A stretch of 64,000 nt of DNA from Asanoa ferruginea. GTDB taxonomy: Bacteria; Actinomycetota; Actinomycetes; Mycobacteriales; Micromonosporaceae. The DNA lies in contig NZ_QUMQ01000001.1 in NCBI RefSeq assembly GCF_003387075.1, positions 6,944,001 through 7,008,000 on the forward strand, in the 5' to 3' direction. A program made the translations under genes and the position numbers. Shown in pieces: positions 54,638 to 63,093 of this stretch (its first letter is position 1; each line of letters begins with the position of its first letter). The notes beneath the pieces were generated by a model that saw only the letters and a list, made by a program, of their open reading frames with translations, made no database searches and was not told the DNA's origin.

Positions 54638-55315
54638 CTACAGCCGCGCCAGCGCCGCGCGCAGGAACTCGTCGCGGCGCGCGGTGTGCTCCGGGGGATC
54701 GCATTCGGTCGGCGTGTTCAACGCGGCGACCGCGTCCCAGTAGGCCCCGTCGGCGGTCTTCCAGTCGATCAACGTCTGTCCGACCAGATTTCCAGGCCAC
54801 ACATCCCCGTGTACGAGGATCGGCGCGCCCGCCGTGACCCGGACATCGCGGATCACCGCGTCGGCCCGATCGAGCAGTCGCGTGGTCGGCATCTTCCCCA
54901 GCCGCCGCTCTTTCGCGAAGTCGTCGACCGCGATCGGCCGTTCCCGCAGCGGCAGGTGGGCCGACGGTGCGATCGCTATCCGATGGACCCTGGCAATCGC
55001 AGCGCCGGCGGCCCGGAGGTGGTCGACGCTGGCCCGCGCCGGCCAGGCACTCGATCCTTCGACGAGGGTCTCGACGCTGGCCGGCACGCCCGTGGTCCGG
55101 CCGTCCACGTCAGCGCCGAGAAGCCGCGGGGCCGGGAGGGAATGCCGCTCCGCCACGAGGAGCGCGGCGACGTTGGTGGCGATCATGTCGCCATCGATCC
55201 GCGGCGTCGGCGCCCGCAGCACCACCTCGACCGACCGCCTCGCCGACTCGACCCGGAGCAACCAGGGACCGTCGCCGGCGTGCAACGCCCGCACGCTCAC
55301 GACCCCGGGCGGCAC
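54638..55315 (-). CDS. Aminoglycoside-phosphotransferase homologue with internal losses
   Basis: 225 aa. Retains HGDVWPGNL (catalytic loop) and LIDWKTA (metal site) near residues 168-185. Related family members are about 290-320 aa; here the segment between the metal site and AYWDAVAALNTPTE is missing, and the stretch after TPTE jumps to TARRDEFLRAALARL. The N-terminus also begins late (GTG 55315, PPGVVSVRAL). The losses keep the frame, so it could still be translated, but a working kinase is doubtful. Adjacent to, and convergent with, the SDR gene. Confidence 0.65.
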   Translation of the reverse strand: MPPGVVSVRALHAGDGPWLLRVESARRSVEVVLRAPTPRIDGDMIATNVAALLVAERHSLPAPRLLGADVDGRTTGVPASVETLVEGSSAWPARASVDHLRAAGAAIARVHRIAIAPSAHLPLRERPIAVDDFAKERRLGKMPTTRLLDRADAVIRDVRVTAGAPILVHGDVWPGNLVGQTLIDWKTADGAYWDAVAALNTPTECDPPEHTARRDEFLRAALARL

Positions 55316-55416
55316 TGTCGACGCACGACGCGGCCCACTCGAGCGATCTACCCATCCGCCACAGGAAGCACCGTATATGGCTGGACACCAGCCCGGTGGT
55401 CCTTCATGGTCGGCGG

Positions 55417-56505
55417 ATGGGTGAGGATGTGCGGGCCGCGTTCGAGGCCAACCTGGCCAGCGGTGACGACGTGGGCGCCTCGTTCGCGGTCACCGTCGAC
55501 GGCGCGACGGTCATCGACCTATGGGCCGGTTTCGCCGACGCGGCCCGCACCCGCCCGTGGCAGGCCGACACGATCGTCGGCGTCTACTCCACCACGAAGA
55601 CCATGACGGCGCTGACCGCGCTGCTGGTCGCCGACCGCGGCGAACTCGACTTCGCGGCGCCGGTGGCGCGCTACTGGCCGGAGTTCGCTGCCGCGGGCAA
55701 GCACGACGTGACGGTCGCACACCTGATGAGCCACTCGTCCGGCCTGTGCGGTTGGCGGGAGCCGATCACCGAGGACGACCTCTACGACTGGGACAAGGCG
55801 ACCGCGCTGCTGGCCGCCCAGGAACCGTTCTGGAAACCCGGCACGGCGTCGGGCTATCACGGTCTGACCCAGGGCTACCTCGTGGGCGAGGTGGTGCGGC
55901 GGATCACCGGGCGCTCGCTGGGCACGGTGTTCCGCGAGGAGGTCGCGGCGCCGCTGGGCGCCGACTTCCACATCGGCCTGCCGGCGTCCGAGGACGCGCG
56001 GGTCGCCGACCTGATCCCACCGGCGGCACCGCCCCCGGTGGGCGACAGCGAGTTGCAGGTGAACGTGGCGGAGAACCCGCACCTGGAAGTCGACGTCACG
56101 CGGACGCGGCGGTTTCGCGGCGCGGAGATCCCGGCGATCGGCGGCATCGGCAACGCCCGCGCGGTGGCGACGATCCACGCGATCCTCGCCAACGGCGGCA
56201 CGGTGGGTGGGCGCCGCTTCCTGTCCGAGGCCGGCTGCCGGCGGGCGCTGGAGCCGCAGGTCGACGGTGTCGACCTGGTCCTGGGCGTGCCGATCAGGTT
56301 CGGGCTGGGCTTCGCGCTGAACTCGGGCTTCATGCCCAACCCGAACACCCTCTACTGGGGAGGGTACGGCGGCTCGCTGGCCATCATCGACCTGGACGCC
56401 CGCACGACCATGGCGTACGCCATGAACAAGATGTCCGGCACCACCACCGGCGACCTCCGCGCTTTCGCCCTCGCGATGGCATTCTGGGACAGCTCCTCCA
56501 GCTGA
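55417..56505 (+). CDS. Beta-lactamase-family serine hydrolase (EstB-like)
   Basis: 362 aa. SxxK motif STTK (Ser58-Lys61), a Tyr in SGYHGLTQGY as the base, and WGGYGGSLAIID as the third motif. Resembles EstB-type esterases and penicillin-binding-protein-like hydrolases of the class C fold. No signal peptide, so cytoplasmic ester hydrolysis is more likely than beta-lactam resistance. ATG 55417. Confidence 0.87.
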   Translation: MGEDVRAAFEANLASGDDVGASFAVTVDGATVIDLWAGFADAARTRPWQADTIVGVYSTTKTMTALTALLVADRGELDFAAPVARYWPEFAAAGKHDVTVAHLMSHSSGLCGWREPITEDDLYDWDKATALLAAQEPFWKPGTASGYHGLTQGYLVGEVVRRITGRSLGTVFREEVAAPLGADFHIGLPASEDARVADLIPPAAPPPVGDSELQVNVAENPHLEVDVTRTRRFRGAEIPAIGGIGNARAVATIHAILANGGTVGGRRFLSEAGCRRALEPQVDGVDLVLGVPIRFGLGFALNSGFMPNPNTLYWGGYGGSLAIIDLDARTTMAYAMNKMSGTTTGDLRAFALAMAFWDSSSS

Positions 56506-56577
56506 GCTGAACCGGGCGGATGGCCGGTCACTGGGGCCGCCGCGAAGATCGTTCGTCAATGTCTCACACTGGTTCAC

Positions 56578-57354
56578 ATGTGGACATTCGTCGCCGCACT
56601 GGCGGCGTTGCTCGGCGGCGGGCTCGCCGGCGTCCTGGCCGACGCCATGGTCGACAAAACCCACCGCCTCCGGCCCTACCTCGCCGGGCTGGTGGTGGGC
56701 CTGCTCGTGTTCGCCGGCGTCCAAACCGCGGCCCAGCTCATGTCTCAACCCGACAGCGACACGCCAACCAGGGGCGAGGGTCCCACGCCGGCGCCGGGCT
56801 CGACGACGCCCGCGCCACCGACCCGGTCGCAGGAGCCTCCTGCGCCTTCGACCACACCGACAGACGTGGACCCGCCGCTGATCATGGCCAGCTCCCTGCT
56901 CGATCTGCCCTCCGTGAGCGTCGACACCAACAGCAGCATCGATCTCGACGAATCCGGCACGATCGAAATCGATGGCACGACCTACGGCCGGGCACTGGTC
57001 TACGAATGTTCGTTGTACTGCGACGGATCTTCCCCACAAACGCGCGAGGTGACGCTGGGCAGAAAGTTCGCCCGCTTCACCGCCACGGCCGCGGTCCTGG
57101 ACACCAGCACCGGCAACTACCGGGTCGACGTCACCCTCGACGGCCGCCCACCCAAGACCTTCACCACCACACCTGGCAATCCGGCGAAGATCGACCTCAG
57201 CGTGGCCGGCATTTCGCGAATGCGGATCCAGCTCTACGCGCCGGGGAAGCTCAAGAGCCCGTTGCAGGCAGGTGTCGACGCCGCCGGCGGGCAAAACGGT
57301 GGCGGGCTGCCCGGCATCGGTCTGGGCGACCCTCTTCTGCTTCCGCCGCAGTAG
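56578..57354 (+). CDS. Membrane-anchored protein with NPCBM-like domain
   Basis: 258 aa. Two N-terminal helices (about 2-22 and 33-54), a Pro/Thr/Ser linker (about 60-98), then a beta domain with GRKFARFTATAAVLDTSTGNYRVDVTLDG and RMRIQLYAPG resembling the NPCBM/NEW2 carbohydrate-binding fold. Ligand unknown. Ends Gly/Leu/Pro-rich. Confidence 0.7.
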   Translation: MWTFVAALAALLGGGLAGVLADAMVDKTHRLRPYLAGLVVGLLVFAGVQTAAQLMSQPDSDTPTRGEGPTPAPGSTTPAPPTRSQEPPAPSTTPTDVDPPLIMASSLLDLPSVSVDTNSSIDLDESGTIEIDGTTYGRALVYECSLYCDGSSPQTREVTLGRKFARFTATAAVLDTSTGNYRVDVTLDGRPPKTFTTTPGNPAKIDLSVAGISRMRIQLYAPGKLKSPLQAGVDAAGGQNGGGLPGIGLGDPLLLPPQ

Positions 57355-57356
57355 CC

Positions 57357-57380
57357 AGGGGCACCGTTGCCAGTGCCCCT
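57357..57380. terminator. Two-way terminator hairpin
   Basis: AGGGGCAC (57357-57364) and GTGCCCCT (57373-57380) with an 8-nt loop, 2 bp after one stop codon and 14 bp from the convergent stop. Confidence 0.65.
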
Positions 57381-57394
57381 CGGCTTCGTTCCCC

Positions 57395-58258
57395 TCACCC
57401 GGCGACCCGTTCGGCGTAGAACGCGTTGACGGCGTCGACGATCTCCTCGAGCCGGTCTTCCACGGCCATGTGCCCGGAGTCGAGGCGCACCAGTTGGGCG
57501 TCGGGCAGGTCGCGCAGGTAGGCCTCGCCGCCCTCCGGGGTCAGGAAGATGTCGTTCTGCCCCCACAGCACCAGCGTCTTGGGCTGGTAGGTGCGCAGCG
57601 CCTCCTGCCACTGTGGGTAGAGGGCCAGGTTGGACTGGTAGTCGTAGAACAGATCGAGCTGCACCTTGTGCGCGTGGGGGCGGCTCAGGAACCACAGGTC
57701 CATGTTCCAGTTGTCCGGGCTGATCAGAGTCGGATCCTTCGCGCCGTGGACGTAGACGGTCTCGATGCCCTCGGGCCCGAGCAGCCCCTCCACGGGTGCT
57801 TCGGTCTGCGGATTCCGGTCCTGCCACATCGCCTTGACGCCGGCCCATACGTCGGTGAAGCCTTCGACGTACAAATTGGCGTTCTGAATGACCTGCCACG
57901 AGAGCCAGTCGCGGTGCCGGTCAATCAGCCGGTTGCCGATCGGGCCGCCGTAGTCCTGCATGTAGATGCCCATCGGCCCGGTGAACCCGATCCGCTCCAA
58001 CAGCTCGTCGACGACATCGGCCAGGTGGTCGAAGGTGTAGTCGAACTGCGCCGGATCGGGCATCTCGGTGTTGCCGAACCCGGGGTAGTCGGGCGAAACG
58101 ACGTGGAACCGGTCAGCCAGGGCCGGAATCAGATTCCGGAACTGGTGCGACGAGGCCGGAAAGCCACCGAGTAACAGCAGCTTAGGGGCGCCCGGATCAC
58201 CGGCTTCCCGGAAGAAGACATCAACACCACCGGCTTTGACGGTACGAAAAGTAGTCAT
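57395..58258 (-). CDS. Alpha/beta hydrolase (haloalkane dehalogenase/epoxide hydrolase-like)
   Basis: 287 aa from ATG 58258 (GGGGGA 5 nt upstream). The nucleophile elbow is YMQDYGGPIG, with Asp102 as nucleophile rather than Ser, typical of dehalogenases and epoxide hydrolases. The HGFP-like oxyanion loop is LLGGFPASSHQF, the acid lies near WGQNDIFLTPEGG, and the catalytic His is in SGHMAVED. Substrate unknown. Confidence 0.88.
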   Translation of the reverse strand: MTTFRTVKAGGVDVFFREAGDPGAPKLLLLGGFPASSHQFRNLIPALADRFHVVSPDYPGFGNTEMPDPAQFDYTFDHLADVVDELLERIGFTGPMGIYMQDYGGPIGNRLIDRHRDWLSWQVIQNANLYVEGFTDVWAGVKAMWQDRNPQTEAPVEGLLGPEGIETVYVHGAKDPTLISPDNWNMDLWFLSRPHAHKVQLDLFYDYQSNLALYPQWQEALRTYQPKTLVLWGQNDIFLTPEGGEAYLRDLPDAQLVRLDSGHMAVEDRLEEIVDAVNAFYAERVAG

Positions 58259-58353
58259 CACGTTCCCCCGATCACGAGACTTGAGCCGAGCCCAAAGCCT
58301 GCGCGCGGGGGTTGGCCGCCCGCATCCGCCACTGGCCAGTGGGCCACGCCAGC

Positions 58354-58617
58354 TCAGCCACCAGCGCCCTCCAGCCCGACCTGCCTGGCGCTCGGCGGTC
58401 GAGGGCTATGCGCCTCCCGGTGCTGGAGCAGGCGGCGCACCTCGTCGACGGTGAAGATCGTGAGTGCCCAGCTCGATCCATCGGGCAGGTCGACGAACGC
58501 ATCGACATTGTCCACGACCTTTATCTCGCTGGCGTCGAGGACAAATCGTGCGACGAAGGTGGGTTCGTGCACGATGACGAAGGGTGTGTCGATCGTCATC
58601 CGGCTTGCGGAATCCAT
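58354..58617 (-). CDS. Small hypothetical protein
   Basis: 87 aa: DTPFVIVHEPTFVARFVLDASEIKVVDNVDAFVDLPDGSSWALTIFTVDEVRRLLQHRE. A coherent alpha/beta sequence likely to be real; family unknown, reminiscent of small immunity-like proteins but without any toxin neighbour. Start 58617 or 58599. Confidence 0.55.
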   Translation of the reverse strand: MDSASRMTIDTPFVIVHEPTFVARFVLDASEIKVVDNVDAFVDLPDGSSWALTIFTVDEVRRLLQHREAHSPRPPSARQVGLEGAGG

Positions 58618-58686
58618 CGCTTGATCATCCCGCTCGTGCTTCCCGCCGGTAACGGACGGCAGCGTTGTCTTGGCTTGGTCGTGGCC

Positions 58687-59475
58687 TCAGGGTTTGCGGG
58701 CCACCCCGCCGAAGGCGTCGGTCTGCTCCGGCTCCTCGTCGGGGTCGGCGTGCCAGGCCGTGATCTGAGCGAGGCCCGGCTCGACCAGGTCCAGGCCCGT
58801 GAAGATCGAGGCCAGTTCGGCCTGGCTGCGCAGGTGGTATTCGTCGCCGCCGCTTTCCACGAGGCGTTTGGCGCCCTCGACGACGCTGGGGGTTGTGTCG
58901 GTGCTGTCCCAGAAGACCAGATAGCTGCCCGACGCCGTCGCGGCGACTACCCGGTCGATGATCGAGCGCACCACCGTCAGGTCGGGCTCGTAGCCCATTA
59001 CGCCCATGAACATCACGGCCACCGGCGCGGAGAAGTCGAGGGTGTTCGCGGCCGCCGCGATGATTTTCTCGGGCTCGTAATAGTCGGCCTGCAAATAGGT
59101 GACCTGCTCGTCGGAGCCGGCCTCGCCGAGCAACGCCTGGGCGTGCACCAGCACCAGCGGGTCCTTGTCGACGTAGACCGTGCGGGTCTCCGGCGCGATC
59201 TCGCGCGCGATCTCGTGGGTGTTCTGCATGACCGGCAGGCCTGTGCCGATGTCGAGGAACTGCCGGATGCCTCGCTCGGCGGCCAGGAAGCGCACCGCGC
59301 GCGTCAGGAACCGGCGCGAGTCGCGGGCCATCAGGCGGATCTCCGGGTAGACGCTTGCGACGGCGTCACCGGCCGCGCGGTCGGCGGGGTAGTTGTCGAC
59401 CCCGCCCATCCAGTAGTTCCAGATGCGGGCGGCGTGCGGGATGTCGGACTGAAGCTGCGCCGTGAGGTCGGTCAT
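58687..59475 (-). CDS. SAM-dependent methyltransferase of the PF04672 (DUF574) family
   Basis: 262 aa: PHAARIWNYWMGGVDNYPADRAAGD at the N-terminus and FLDIGTGLPVMQNTHEIA (motif I), VYVDKDPLVLVHAQALL (motif II) are diagnostic of this actinobacteria-restricted group, often present in many copies and linked to regulation. Substrate unknown. 15 nt downstream of the mycothiol dehydrogenase gene, same strand. Confidence 0.9.
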   Translation of the reverse strand: MTDLTAQLQSDIPHAARIWNYWMGGVDNYPADRAAGDAVASVYPEIRLMARDSRRFLTRAVRFLAAERGIRQFLDIGTGLPVMQNTHEIAREIAPETRTVYVDKDPLVLVHAQALLGEAGSDEQVTYLQADYYEPEKIIAAAANTLDFSAPVAVMFMGVMGYEPDLTVVRSIIDRVVAATASGSYLVFWDSTDTTPSVVEGAKRLVESGGDEYHLRSQAELASIFTGLDLVEPGLAQITAWHADPDEEPEQTDAFGGVARKP

Positions 59476-59490
59476 CCACAGGCTCCTGTT

Positions 59491-60591
59491 CTAGAAGATG
59501 ACGACGGACCGGAGGGCGTCGCCGCGGTGCATGGTGTCGAACGCCGCCTCGACGTCGGTCAGGGCGATCTCCTCGGTGACGAACGCGTCGAGGTCGAGGC
59601 GGCCCTGGCGGTAGAGGTCGACCAGCATGGGGAAGTCGCGGCTGGGCAGGCAGTCGCCGTACCAGCTCGACTTCAGCGCGCCGCCGCGGCCGAAGACGTC
59701 GATCAGCGGCAGGTCGGGCACCTTCATGTCGGGGGTCGGCACGCCGACCAGGACGACCGTGCCGGCCAGGTCGCGGGCGTAGAACGCCTGCTTCCAGGTC
59801 TCCGGGCGGCCGACGGCCTCGATGACGACGTCGGCGCCGTCGGCACCTTCGTACACCTGGGCGCAGATTCTTTTGATCTCCTCGACCGGGTCGGTCTTCG
59901 AGGAGTCGACGGTGTGGGTGGCACCCAGCTCCTTGGCCTTGGCCAGCTTCTTCGCGTCGATGTCGACGGCGATGATCGGGCTCGCGCCGGCCAGGGCCGC
60001 ACCGGCGATCGCGGCCACGCCGACGCCGCCGCAGCCGATGACCGCGATGCTCCGGCCGCGGGTGATCCCGCCGGTGTGGATCGCGGCGCCGATGCCGGCC
60101 ATCACGCCGCAGCCGAGCAGGCCGACCGCCGCGGGTCGGGCCGCCGGGTCGACCTTCGTGCACTGGCCGGCGGCCACCAGGGTCTTCTCGGCGAGCGAGC
60201 CGATGCCGAGGGCCGCCGAGAGTTCGGTGCCGTCGTCGAGCGTCATCTTCTGCTTGGCGTTGTGCGTCGCGAAGCAGTAGTGCAGGTCGCCGCGCGTGCA
60301 GGCGCGGCACTGGCCGCAGACCGCGCGCCAGTTGAGCACCACGAAGTCACCGGGCGCCAGGCCCCTGACGTCGGGGCCGACCGACTCGACGATGCCGGCG
60401 GCCTCGTGGCCGAGCAGGAACGGGAAGTCGTCGTTGATCCCACCGTCGCGATAGTGCAGGTCGGTGTGGCAGACCCCGCAGGACTGCACCTTGACCACGG
60501 CCTCGCCCGGGCCCGGGTCGGGCACGTTGATCGTGACGATCTCGACCGGGGCACCCTTCTTGCGGGCGACCACGCCCTGAACCTGCTGCAT
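59491..60591 (-). CDS. mscR: S-(hydroxymethyl)mycothiol dehydrogenase
   Basis: 366 aa. MDR enzyme with [18 protein letters not shown] at the start, catalytic zinc Cys41 (CGVCHTDLH), GHE at 61-63, the structural zinc lobe [15 protein letters not shown] (Cys92, 95, 98, 106) and NAD motif [11 protein letters not shown]. Closely resembles MscR, which oxidises the formaldehyde-mycothiol adduct to S-formylmycothiol and also removes S-nitrosomycothiol. It places the host among mycothiol-producing actinobacteria. Confidence 0.93.
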   Translation of the reverse strand: MQQVQGVVARKKGAPVEIVTINVPDPGPGEAVVKVQSCGVCHTDLHYRDGGINDDFPFLLGHEAAGIVESVGPDVRGLAPGDFVVLNWRAVCGQCRACTRGDLHYCFATHNAKQKMTLDDGTELSAALGIGSLAEKTLVAAGQCTKVDPAARPAAVGLLGCGVMAGIGAAIHTGGITRGRSIAVIGCGGVGVAAIAGAALAGASPIIAVDIDAKKLAKAKELGATHTVDSSKTDPVEEIKRICAQVYEGADGADVVIEAVGRPETWKQAFYARDLAGTVVLVGVPTPDMKVPDLPLIDVFGRGGALKSSWYGDCLPSRDFPMLVDLYRQGRLDLDAFVTEEIALTDVEAAFDTMHRGDALRSVVIF

Positions 60592-60667
60592 CTCGACGCT
60601 CCTTGCCTGCTGAGCCTTGAGCCGCGCGGCTGCGACGTGCCTATTGAACCCTAAAGATGACCCGGGT

Positions 60668-61420
60668 TCACGCGTCGTCGCGGCGCGCGGTGATCAGCCA
60701 GGCACGCGAGTCGAAGAAGACGCCGTCGGCGGTTTCGCGCGCCGCGACGGCGGCCCGCAACCGCGCGCGGGCCTCGTCGGCGGTTGCCGGATCGAGCGCC
60801 GCCAGCACGCCGGTGGGTTGCTGAAGTTCAAGGATCGCGTGGTAGGCCGCCGCGGTGTCCGGCCCGTAGTAGACCGGCTCACGGACGTCGGTGAAGCCGA
60901 TCCCGGTGAACCCGGCCGCTGTCAGGATCTTCTCCGTCGCGGTGGGGTCGGCCAGCGAGAACGCGTTGGGGCCGGCCTTGGCGGGGGCGCTGAGGGCCTG
61001 CCGGACCACCGTCGACCACTCGTTGCGGTCGGCGTCCTGCCAGACCAGCAGCACCAGCCGGGCCCCGGGGCGCAGGGCGAGCGCGATGTTGCTGAACGCG
61101 GCGACCGGATCGGCGAAGAACATCGTGCCGAAGCGGCTGATGCAGACGTCGAAGGAGGCGCGCTGGAACGGGTGAACCTGGGCGTCGGCCTGTTCGAAGG
61201 CGACGTTGGGCAGCCCCGCACTGCGCGCGCGGGCCTGTTCGAGCAGTCGCGGGGAGATGTCGACGCCCACCGCACTGCCGTTGACCGCGGCCTCGGCGGC
61301 CTCCCGGGTGGTCTGACCGCCGCCACAACCGATGTCGAGCACCCGGTCGTGCGGTCCGACCGCGGCGGCGGCGCGCAGCCGAAGGTTGTGCTGGCGCAGT
61401 TCGGCGTCGTAGTCGAACAA
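60668..61420 (-). CDS. SAM-dependent methyltransferase (UbiE/Methyltransf_25 type)
   Basis: 250 aa from TTG 61420, with a perfect AGGAGG 7 nt upstream; longer upstream frames cross the PhyH gene. Motif [13 protein letters not shown], motif [52 protein letters not shown]. Small-molecule methyltransferase, 11 nt after the PhyH gene, same operon. Confidence 0.87.
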   Translation of the reverse strand: MFDYDAELRQHNLRLRAAAAVGPHDRVLDIGCGGGQTTREAAEAAVNGSAVGVDISPRLLEQARARSAGLPNVAFEQADAQVHPFQRASFDVCISRFGTMFFADPVAAFSNIALALRPGARLVLLVWQDADRNEWSTVVRQALSAPAKAGPNAFSLADPTATEKILTAAGFTGIGFTDVREPVYYGPDTAAAYHAILELQQPTGVLAALDPATADEARARLRAAVAARETADGVFFDSRAWLITARRDDA

Positions 61421-61431
61421 GCTTCTTCCTC

Positions 61432-62337
61432 CTAGGCGGGCTGCCAGGGGCGCAGGTCGAGCGCCGGGTAGCGCTGGGCCATGCCGGCCAGGGTCTCCGG
61501 CGTCCAGTAAGCATGCCCCGGTGGCGGGAATCCGAACGCCCGCAACTGGCGCGGGGTGGCCCGCGGGACGAATTCGGCCCACGCGTCGGAGAAACTCCGC
61601 TCGGCCCAGCCGACGCGCTGACCCCAGTGGACGCTGGCCGGCCGGAAGCACAGTTGCATGCTGTAGCGCGCGCCGCCGGGAGCGGTCAGCCCGGTGCCCC
61701 GGTGGAACGTGCCGGGCTCGAACGCGATGACGGTGCCGGCCGGCCCGGCGCCGGAGACCTCGGCCGCGTAGAGGTCGGGGCTGCCGCTGTCGTTGGCGAA
61801 GCGCGAGCCGCCGTCTTGTCCGGCCCGCAGAAACCAGTTGGGCACGGCCGGCAGGTGTGCGGTGTGGCGGCGGGAGACCAGGTGCGGTGGGCCGAGCTCT
61901 TCCGGGACGTCGTGGAGGAAGACGAACATCTCGACCTGCCGGCAACCCGGTGTGCTGCTGGGCACCAGGAGCGTGTGGCCGAGGTAGTCGCGGTGCAGGT
62001 CCTGGTCGTAGTCGCAGGCCCCGGTGTATTTGGCCCAGGCCTCGGCACCGTAGATGAGGATGTCGTCGTCGCCCAGCAGGTGCGCGGCCAGCGCCAGGAC
62101 GCGGTCGTGCACGGCGAGCAGGTTCAATCGTGGGCTGGCGAACGGAAACGTGTCGATGCCGGCGAACTCGTCGCCGATGAAGCGGTCGCGACGGGGATCG
62201 GTGCCCGAATGGAAGCCGTGAGCGGACGGGAACATCAGGTCGAGCTCGGGGGTGGCCAACGCGAGGTCGTCGGCGGGGACGAAGCCCGGCAGGATCAGGA
62301 AACCGTCGCGCTGCCAGGTGTCGAGGTCCACGTCCAC
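61432..62337 (-). CDS. Phytanoyl-CoA dioxygenase (PhyH)-family Fe(II)/2-oxoglutarate oxygenase
   Basis: 301 aa from GTG 62337. The iron triad is HxD (LHRDYLG, His115/Asp117) and His212 in GTFHRGTG, with an Arg shortly after (GGARYSM) for 2-oxoglutarate. An upstream TTG at 62373 lacks a ribosome site. Such enzymes hydroxylate small molecules; with the coupled methyltransferase and a TetR/MFS pair they suggest a small tailoring or resistance unit. Confidence 0.87.
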   Translation of the reverse strand: MDVDLDTWQRDGFLILPGFVPADDLALATPELDLMFPSAHGFHSGTDPRRDRFIGDEFAGIDTFPFASPRLNLLAVHDRVLALAAHLLGDDDILIYGAEAWAKYTGACDYDQDLHRDYLGHTLLVPSSTPGCRQVEMFVFLHDVPEELGPPHLVSRRHTAHLPAVPNWFLRAGQDGGSRFANDSGSPDLYAAEVSGAGPAGTVIAFEPGTFHRGTGLTAPGGARYSMQLCFRPASVHWGQRVGWAERSFSDAWAEFVPRATPRQLRAFGFPPPGHAYWTPETLAGMAQRYPALDLRPWQPA

Positions 62338-62383
62338 CCGGCCAGGATCCCGGCGCGCGAGCCGCGCTGGCAACCGGATTTCG

Positions 62384-62965
62384 TCAGGCGCCCGGCAGCA
62401 GCGCGTGGAAGAGATCTTCGATGGGGCCGATCAGATCCTGCTCCCGCGCCGACGCCAGGGGCTCCATTGTGGTCGTTGACCGGAGCAGAGCGAGCCCGAG
62501 GGCGGCCGAGAGGGCGATCTGGGCGCGGAGCAGGTGCTCGTCGTCGCCGTCCGGAGGGCGGCCGGTCGCGGCCGCCAGGCGTTCGGCGAACGAGCGCAGG
62601 ATGCCCAGCCGGATCTCCTCGGCCCGCTCGTCGCCGGACGACCGCAGCAGGAGCAGCAGTTGGTTGGGGTGCTCGCCGACGTGCTGGCCGGAAAGTTGGC
62701 GGGCGATGGTGCGGGGCACCTGGTCGAAGCCCACGTCGGAGCGGACCGTGTCGCCGAGTTCGTGGCCGACACCCTGGAGGCACGCCTCGAACAGGCCTTC
62801 CTTGGACGCGAAGTAGCGGCTGATCAGCGCCACGTTGACGCCGGCCTCGTCGGCGATGTCGCGGACGGTCGTCGCCGCGTACCCGTTGCGCGCGAACCGG
62901 CTCCGGGCGGCACGCAGCAGCAGCTGACGGGTGCCGGCCGCGTCGCGGCGCCGGGCGATGGTCAT
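62384..62965 (-). CDS. TetR-family regulator
   Basis: 193 aa from ATG 62965 with GGAGG 10 nt upstream. HTH: GYAATTVRDIADEAGVNVALISRYFASKEGLFEACL. Divergent from the MFS exporter; likely its repressor, acting on the inverted repeat between them. It also heads the dioxygenase/methyltransferase genes on its strand. Confidence 0.9.
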   Translation of the reverse strand: MTIARRRDAAGTRQLLLRAARSRFARNGYAATTVRDIADEAGVNVALISRYFASKEGLFEACLQGVGHELGDTVRSDVGFDQVPRTIARQLSGQHVGEHPNQLLLLLRSSGDERAEEIRLGILRSFAERLAAATGRPPDGDDEHLLRAQIALSAALGLALLRSTTTMEPLASAREQDLIGPIEDLFHALLPGA

Positions 62966-63013
62966 CAGTCGGTCCTCCTTTCGTGGCCAGCGTACAAGCG
63001 GATCAAGTGTGAG

Positions 63014-63074
63014 GTAAACCATTGTTGACTTATGGCTTGAGGTGCGGATACTGGCCAAGTCAGCAACTGTTTAC
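63014..63074 (+). promoter_or_regulatory. Exporter promoter inside a large imperfect inverted repeat
   Basis: 18-bp arms GTAAACCATTGTTGACTT (63014-63031) and the near-complement 63057-63074 (15 of 18 pairs), 25 bp apart. Within them lies a promoter-like pair TTGACT (63025-63030) and GATACT (63047-63052), 16 nt apart, which would start transcription about 63059 for the exporter. Probably the TetR operator. Confidence 0.6.
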
Positions 63075-63093
63075 AACGCGCTTCGGGGATTCC

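Noticed and set aside
55417-56505. Beta-lactam resistance gene
   Set aside because: SxxK hydrolase without a signal peptide and with EstB-like features; resistance is not supported.
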